Assembly (NCBI GenBank): GCA_965261015.1
Contig: CBDHCC010000001.1
Span: forward strand, 310,001 to 374,000
DNA: 64,000 nt
From: CBDHCC01 sp965261015
Lineage (GTDB): Bacteria > Pseudomonadota > Alphaproteobacteria > Sphingomonadales > Sphingomonadaceae
Reading direction: 5' to 3'
The position numbers were made by a program, and so were the translations under genes. The first letter of the stretch is position 1. Every line of letters starts with the position of its first letter. This document shows, piece after piece, positions 60,804-64,000 of the stretch. The notes under the pieces were generated by a model that made no database searches, had not been told where the DNA came from, and was given only the letters and a program-made list of their open reading frames with translations.

Positions 60804-63800
60804 ATGAAGTCCGTCACTCGCCAGCGCCTGCTCGCTTCTTCGCTCCTGATGGGCGCGGGTCTGATGACCACGCCTGCCTTCGCGCAGTCGGCCGAAACGA
60901 ACATGCAGGAAGACACCGCCGACATCGGCGATCCGGCCTCGCGTCTGTGTGCCCAGAATCCGAACGCCCCGGATTGCGCCAACAGCGGAACCGCCATCGT
61001 CATCACCGGATCGCGCATTGCGTCGCCGACCTTGTCCGCGACCCAGCCGCTCCAGATCATCGACGCTCAGGACATCGACGATTCCGGCGTGGTGAACTTG
61101 CAGAGCGTTCTGCTGGAGAACCCGGCGTTCGGCACGCCAGGCGTCAGCCGCACCAACTCCAACTTCTCCACCTCCAGCGTCGGCGTGGCGACGGTCGACC
61201 TTCGCAACCTGGGTTCGGACCGCACGCTCGTGCTGGTGAACGGCCGCCGGTTCGTGGCCGGCATTCCCAGCTCGGCCACGGTCGACCTGAACACGATCCC
61301 GACCCAGTTCATCGAGCGTACGGACATCCTGACCGGTGGCGCGTCGTCAGTGTACGGTTCGGACGCGGTCGCGGGCGTGGTCAACATCATCTACAAGACC
61401 GACTTTGAGGGAATCGAGGCGAGCGGTCAGCTGGGCATCTCCGAGCGCGGTGATGACTTCCGCAAGCAGGCCAACCTGCTGATGGGCGCGAACCTGCCCG
61501 ACGGTCGTGGCAACGTCATGGCGTTCTTCGGTTACTCTGACGAAGGTGCGGTGTTCAGCCGCGACCGCAAGCGTTCGGCGGTCGATCAGCTCAGCACAAG
61601 CCTTCTCACCGGAGATCCGGCCGACTTCTTCAACATCACCCAGCCGTTCTTCTCCAGCTTCGCGCCGCAGGGCACGTTCCAGATCCGCGCGGCGCAGCCT
61701 GCTGTTCCGGGCGGGCCTGGAGCGGTCGCGGGACTGAATCGGACATATGATCCGATCACGGGTGCCTTCGTGACTGTGGCTACGAATGGAGGCAACGGCC
61801 GCAACCCGACCGGCTTCAATCGGTCCGCCTTCCGCACCATCGCCGTTCCGACGGAGCGTTACCTGATCGCGCTGCGTGGAAACTACGAGGTCACGAACAA
61901 CGTCAACCTGAACATGGAAGGGACGTTCGCGCAGACCCGGACCGTGTCCGAGCTGGAGCCGTACCCGCTCAGCTCCGGCGACATCTTCTCGGCCACGGGC
62001 GGACGGTTCCCAATCGAAAGCTTGGCGGCCGACGGCACGCTGGTGCGCAATCCCCTGGTGCCCGACAACATTTTCAACTTGGCGGTCGACACTCGCACAA
62101 TCGACACGAACGGAGACGGGATCGCGGACACCGGCGATGGCTTGCGCGACATCGGCTTTACCCGACGGCTCGCCGATTTCGGCCCGCGCGGCAACACGGC
62201 CAACCGCACGACCTTCCGCCTGCTGACCGGCTTGGACGGCAAGGTGTTCGGCAACTTCAACTGGGACGTGTTTTACGCCTATGGCGAGACCACGGAGTCC
62301 CAGCGCGGCAACGGCCAGGTGAACGTGCTGAACTTCGCCAACGCGCTGAACGTCGTGCCAGACGCGTTCGGCAACCCGATCTGTGCGGACGCAACCGCGC
62401 GGTCGCAGGGTTGTGTGCCGGCGGACGTGTTCAATGGAGCGCTCACCATCAGCCCTGCGGCGCAGCAGTATATCGCCGCCCCGCAGAGCCGCACCACGCG
62501 CACCACTCAGCAGCTGGCGGGTGCCAACCTGTCCGGTGAGCTGTTCCAGCTGATCGACGCTCCGTTGGGTGTCGCGATCGGCACGGAATATCGCAAGGAG
62601 TTCAGCGAAGAGAACAATGACGCGCTGACCGAGGCTGGCCTGAATGGCGGCAATGCCATTCCAAGCAGCAGCGGGTCCTTCGACGTGATCGAAGGCTATG
62701 GCGAGTTGCAGGTGCCGATCTTCCGGGATCGCCGCTTCTTCAACGACCTGACGCTGCGCGGTGCCGTCCGTATCTCGGACTACTCAACCGTGGGCACCAC
62801 TTACAGCTACAGCGGTGGTATCGACTATGCGCCGATCCAGGACATCCGCTTCCGCGGCACCTACTCGCGTGCGACTCGCGCTCCGAATATCGGAGAATTG
62901 TTCACGCCGCCGTCGCAGACCTTCCCCACTGGTCTTCAGGATCCGTGCGTCGGGGTCACCGCGACTACCGGTGGGACGCTGGGCACGCAGTGTCTGGCCG
63001 ATGCGGGCGTCCGCGCCAACATCGCGCAGAACAACGGTGTGTTCACGCTTAACCAGTCGGACGTTCAGGGTGTCTCGGGCTTTAACCGTGGCAACCCGAA
63101 CCTTTCGGAAGAGAAGGCGGACACCTACACCGCGGGCGTCGTGATCAACCCGCGCTCGATCTATGCCCTTCGCAATCTGTCGCTGACAGTCGATTACTAC
63201 AACATCGAGATTGCGGACGCGATTGTCGGCACGCCGCGTCAGTTCGCGCTGGACCAGTGCTTCAGGCAGGCGAACCAGACCTTCTGCGACTTCATCAGCC
63301 GTCGGCAGATGGCGGACGGGCCCAACAGCCCGGGCTCGCTGGAGTTCATCGACAGCGCGGCGAGCAACAGCGGCGGACTGAAGACGACGGGTCTCGACAC
63401 CGTCCTCTCCTACCGACAGAATTTCAATCCGTTCGGATTGGAAGGGCAGCTGAACGCGCGGGTGGCGTACACCCACGTGTTCAAGGCGTACAACATCCCG
63501 CTGCCGGGCGCGGACCGGAACTCGTTCAACAAGGAGATCGGGGCGGCCGACGACAAGGTGTTCGCATCCTTGGGGTTCAACACCGACCAGATCGGCATCG
63601 TGTTCCGCGGCAACTACATCGCGCCGTCGTTCCTGGACGATCAGTTCCTGGCGCAGTTCGACCTGCCCAAGAACGACCCGGCTGGCCGTGTGAAGGAGGA
63701 GTTCTACCTGTCGAGCCAAATTCGGTTCACTCCGGGCGAGCATTACGAGTTCTACGTCGGCGTCGACAATCTCCTCGACAACGAACCGCCGCGGATCATC

Positions 63801-63899
63801 TCGGGCTTGCCGGGCAACGATACCGGAACGGAGACGAATGCGGGCACGTACGATCCGCTGGGTCGCCGCTTCTATGCGGGTGCGCGCCTCCGCTTCTAA
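60804..63899 (+). CDS. TonB-dependent outer-membrane receptor
   Basis: 1031 residues. Signal peptide (about 1-28, ending PAFAQS), a plug domain starting near IVITGSRIASPTLSATQPLQ with NGRRFVAGIPSSATVDLNTI, TGGASSVYGSDAVAGVVN, and a 22-strand barrel ending YDPLGRRFYAGARLRF with the terminal Phe. It matches the sphingomonad family typically used for carbohydrate or plant-compound uptake; no substrate can be assigned. There is no N-terminal signalling domain. Confidence 0.95.
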   Translation: MKSVTRQRLLASSLLMGAGLMTTPAFAQSAETNMQEDTADIGDPASRLCAQNPNAPDCANSGTAIVITGSRIASPTLSATQPLQIIDAQDIDDSGVVNLQSVLLENPAFGTPGVSRTNSNFSTSSVGVATVDLRNLGSDRTLVLVNGRRFVAGIPSSATVDLNTIPTQFIERTDILTGGASSVYGSDAVAGVVNIIYKTDFEGIEASGQLGISERGDDFRKQANLLMGANLPDGRGNVMAFFGYSDEGAVFSRDRKRSAVDQLSTSLLTGDPADFFNITQPFFSSFAPQGTFQIRAAQPAVPGGPGAVAGLNRTYDPITGAFVTVATNGGNGRNPTGFNRSAFRTIAVPTERYLIALRGNYEVTNNVNLNMEGTFAQTRTVSELEPYPLSSGDIFSATGGRFPIESLAADGTLVRNPLVPDNIFNLAVDTRTIDTNGDGIADTGDGLRDIGFTRRLADFGPRGNTANRTTFRLLTGLDGKVFGNFNWDVFYAYGETTESQRGNGQVNVLNFANALNVVPDAFGNPICADATARSQGCVPADVFNGALTISPAAQQYIAAPQSRTTRTTQQLAGANLSGELFQLIDAPLGVAIGTEYRKEFSEENNDALTEAGLNGGNAIPSSSGSFDVIEGYGELQVPIFRDRRFFNDLTLRGAVRISDYSTVGTTYSYSGGIDYAPIQDIRFRGTYSRATRAPNIGELFTPPSQTFPTGLQDPCVGVTATTGGTLGTQCLADAGVRANIAQNNGVFTLNQSDVQGVSGFNRGNPNLSEEKADTYTAGVVINPRSIYALRNLSLTVDYYNIEIADAIVGTPRQFALDQCFRQANQTFCDFISRRQMADGPNSPGSLEFIDSAASNSGGLKTTGLDTVLSYRQNFNPFGLEGQLNARVAYTHVFKAYNIPLPGADRNSFNKEIGAADDKVFASLGFNTDQIGIVFRGNYIAPSFLDDQFLAQFDLPKNDPAGRVKEEFYLSSQIRFTPGEHYEFYVGVDNLLDNEPPRIISGLPGNDTGTETNAGTYDPLGRRFYAGARLRF

Positions 63900-63915
63900 G
63901 CGAGCCACACACAAG

Positions 63916-63951
63916 CGGCGGGATCGGCATAGCCGGTCCCGCCGTCCTTTT
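63916..63951 (+). terminator. Rho-independent terminator of the TonB receptor gene
   Basis: CGGCGGGATCGGC pairs with GCCGGTCCCGCCG (one G-T pair) around a 3-base loop, followed by TCCTTTT. The next gene starts 15 bases later. Confidence 0.75.
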
Positions 63952-63966
63952 AGGGAGATTGCCACC

Positions 63967-64000
63967 ATGTTGGAGCTTTTGATTGCAATGGCGGCCGCAA
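63967..64000 (+). CDS. Start of an unidentified gene (partial)
   Basis: An ATG at 63967 preceded by AGGGAGATT opens a frame reading MLELLIAMAAA up to the edge of the window. Eleven codons are too few to assign a function; the start is hydrophobic and could be a signal peptide or membrane segment. Confidence 0.45.
   Translation, partial: MLELLIAMAAA

Overview
The window looks like the chromosome of a GC-rich alphaproteobacterium, most likely Sphingomonas or a close relative in the Sphingomonadaceae. The evidence is the very high GC, frequent GTG starts with ATGA/GTGA stop-start overlaps, an aa3 cytochrome oxidase operon, alphaproteobacterial cell-cycle genes (mipZ, divK), BolA, DUF2093 and DUF3572 proteins, a cobS/cobT pair and a large TonB-dependent receptor. 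No rRNA, IS element, prophage or CRISPR array is visible. There is one tRNA gene. Most of the window is densely packed core genome; the autotransporter and efflux blocks look more accessory.

Layout. 1-4.1 kb (minus): ctaC-ctaD-ctaB-small membrane protein-ctaG (partial), the aa3 oxidase and its assembly factors. 4.3-8.0 kb (plus): pyrE-pdxJ-acpS-lepB-AI-2E family transporter, nearly all overlapping. It converges on a periplasmic FKBP prolyl isomerase across a 34-bp perfect palindrome. 8.6-11 kb (minus): rpsU, then an SDR-ccmA-ccmB operon ending in a clear terminator. 11-14 kb: a secreted unknown protein, convergent with the mipZ-J domain protein-phosphomannomutase operon. 14.1-15.4 kb: panC and a small Sel1-like gene preceded by a CtrA-like site. 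15.4-18.7 kb (minus): DUF3572-HAD-RidA-glycerophosphodiesterase-FemAB-like operon, divergent from divK. 19-24.6 kb: rpmG, a membrane protein, dps, DUF2332, an epoxide-hydrolase-like protein, an ICMT-like membrane protein, an EF-hand protein and tRNA-Gly.

25-30 kb: a 1729-residue autotransporter. 30-35.4 kb: metallo-beta-lactamase-fold protein, M1 aminopeptidase lipoprotein, TraB-like DUF5694 protein. 35.8-43.5 kb (plus): a frameshifted PepSY gene, an OmpR-type response regulator, a histidine kinase, an outer-membrane efflux lipoprotein, an adaptor and an RND pump, apparently one operon. 43.6-50 kb: a lipoprotein, PAP2 phosphatase, CNNM/CorC protein, OmpA-family lipoprotein, tadA, rpmB, a phytase-like esterase and a glycine-zipper protein. 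50.2-54 kb (minus): cobS-secreted unknown-cobT, with an exact match to the bacterial parS centromere between the unknown and cobT. 54-60.6 kb: VOC protein, J-domain protein, bolA, a HhH membrane protein, divergent purD/xseA whose start codons overlap, DUF2093, an M23 peptidase and a secreted unknown. 60.8-63.9 kb: a TonB-dependent receptor with structured leader and terminator, followed by the first codons of another gene.

A recurring theme is cell-cycle and chromosome organisation: MipZ (which acts through ParB bound at parS), DivK (upstream of CtrA), a CtrA-like operator and a parS site all lie within about 40 kb. Together with parS, this suggests an origin-proximal location, but that is inference. 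The best candidates for undescribed biology are the CobS-secreted protein-CobT cassette beside parS, the mipZ-J protein-phosphomannomutase operon, and the RND pump with a mosaic proton-relay signature controlled by a two-component system next to a broken PepSY gene.
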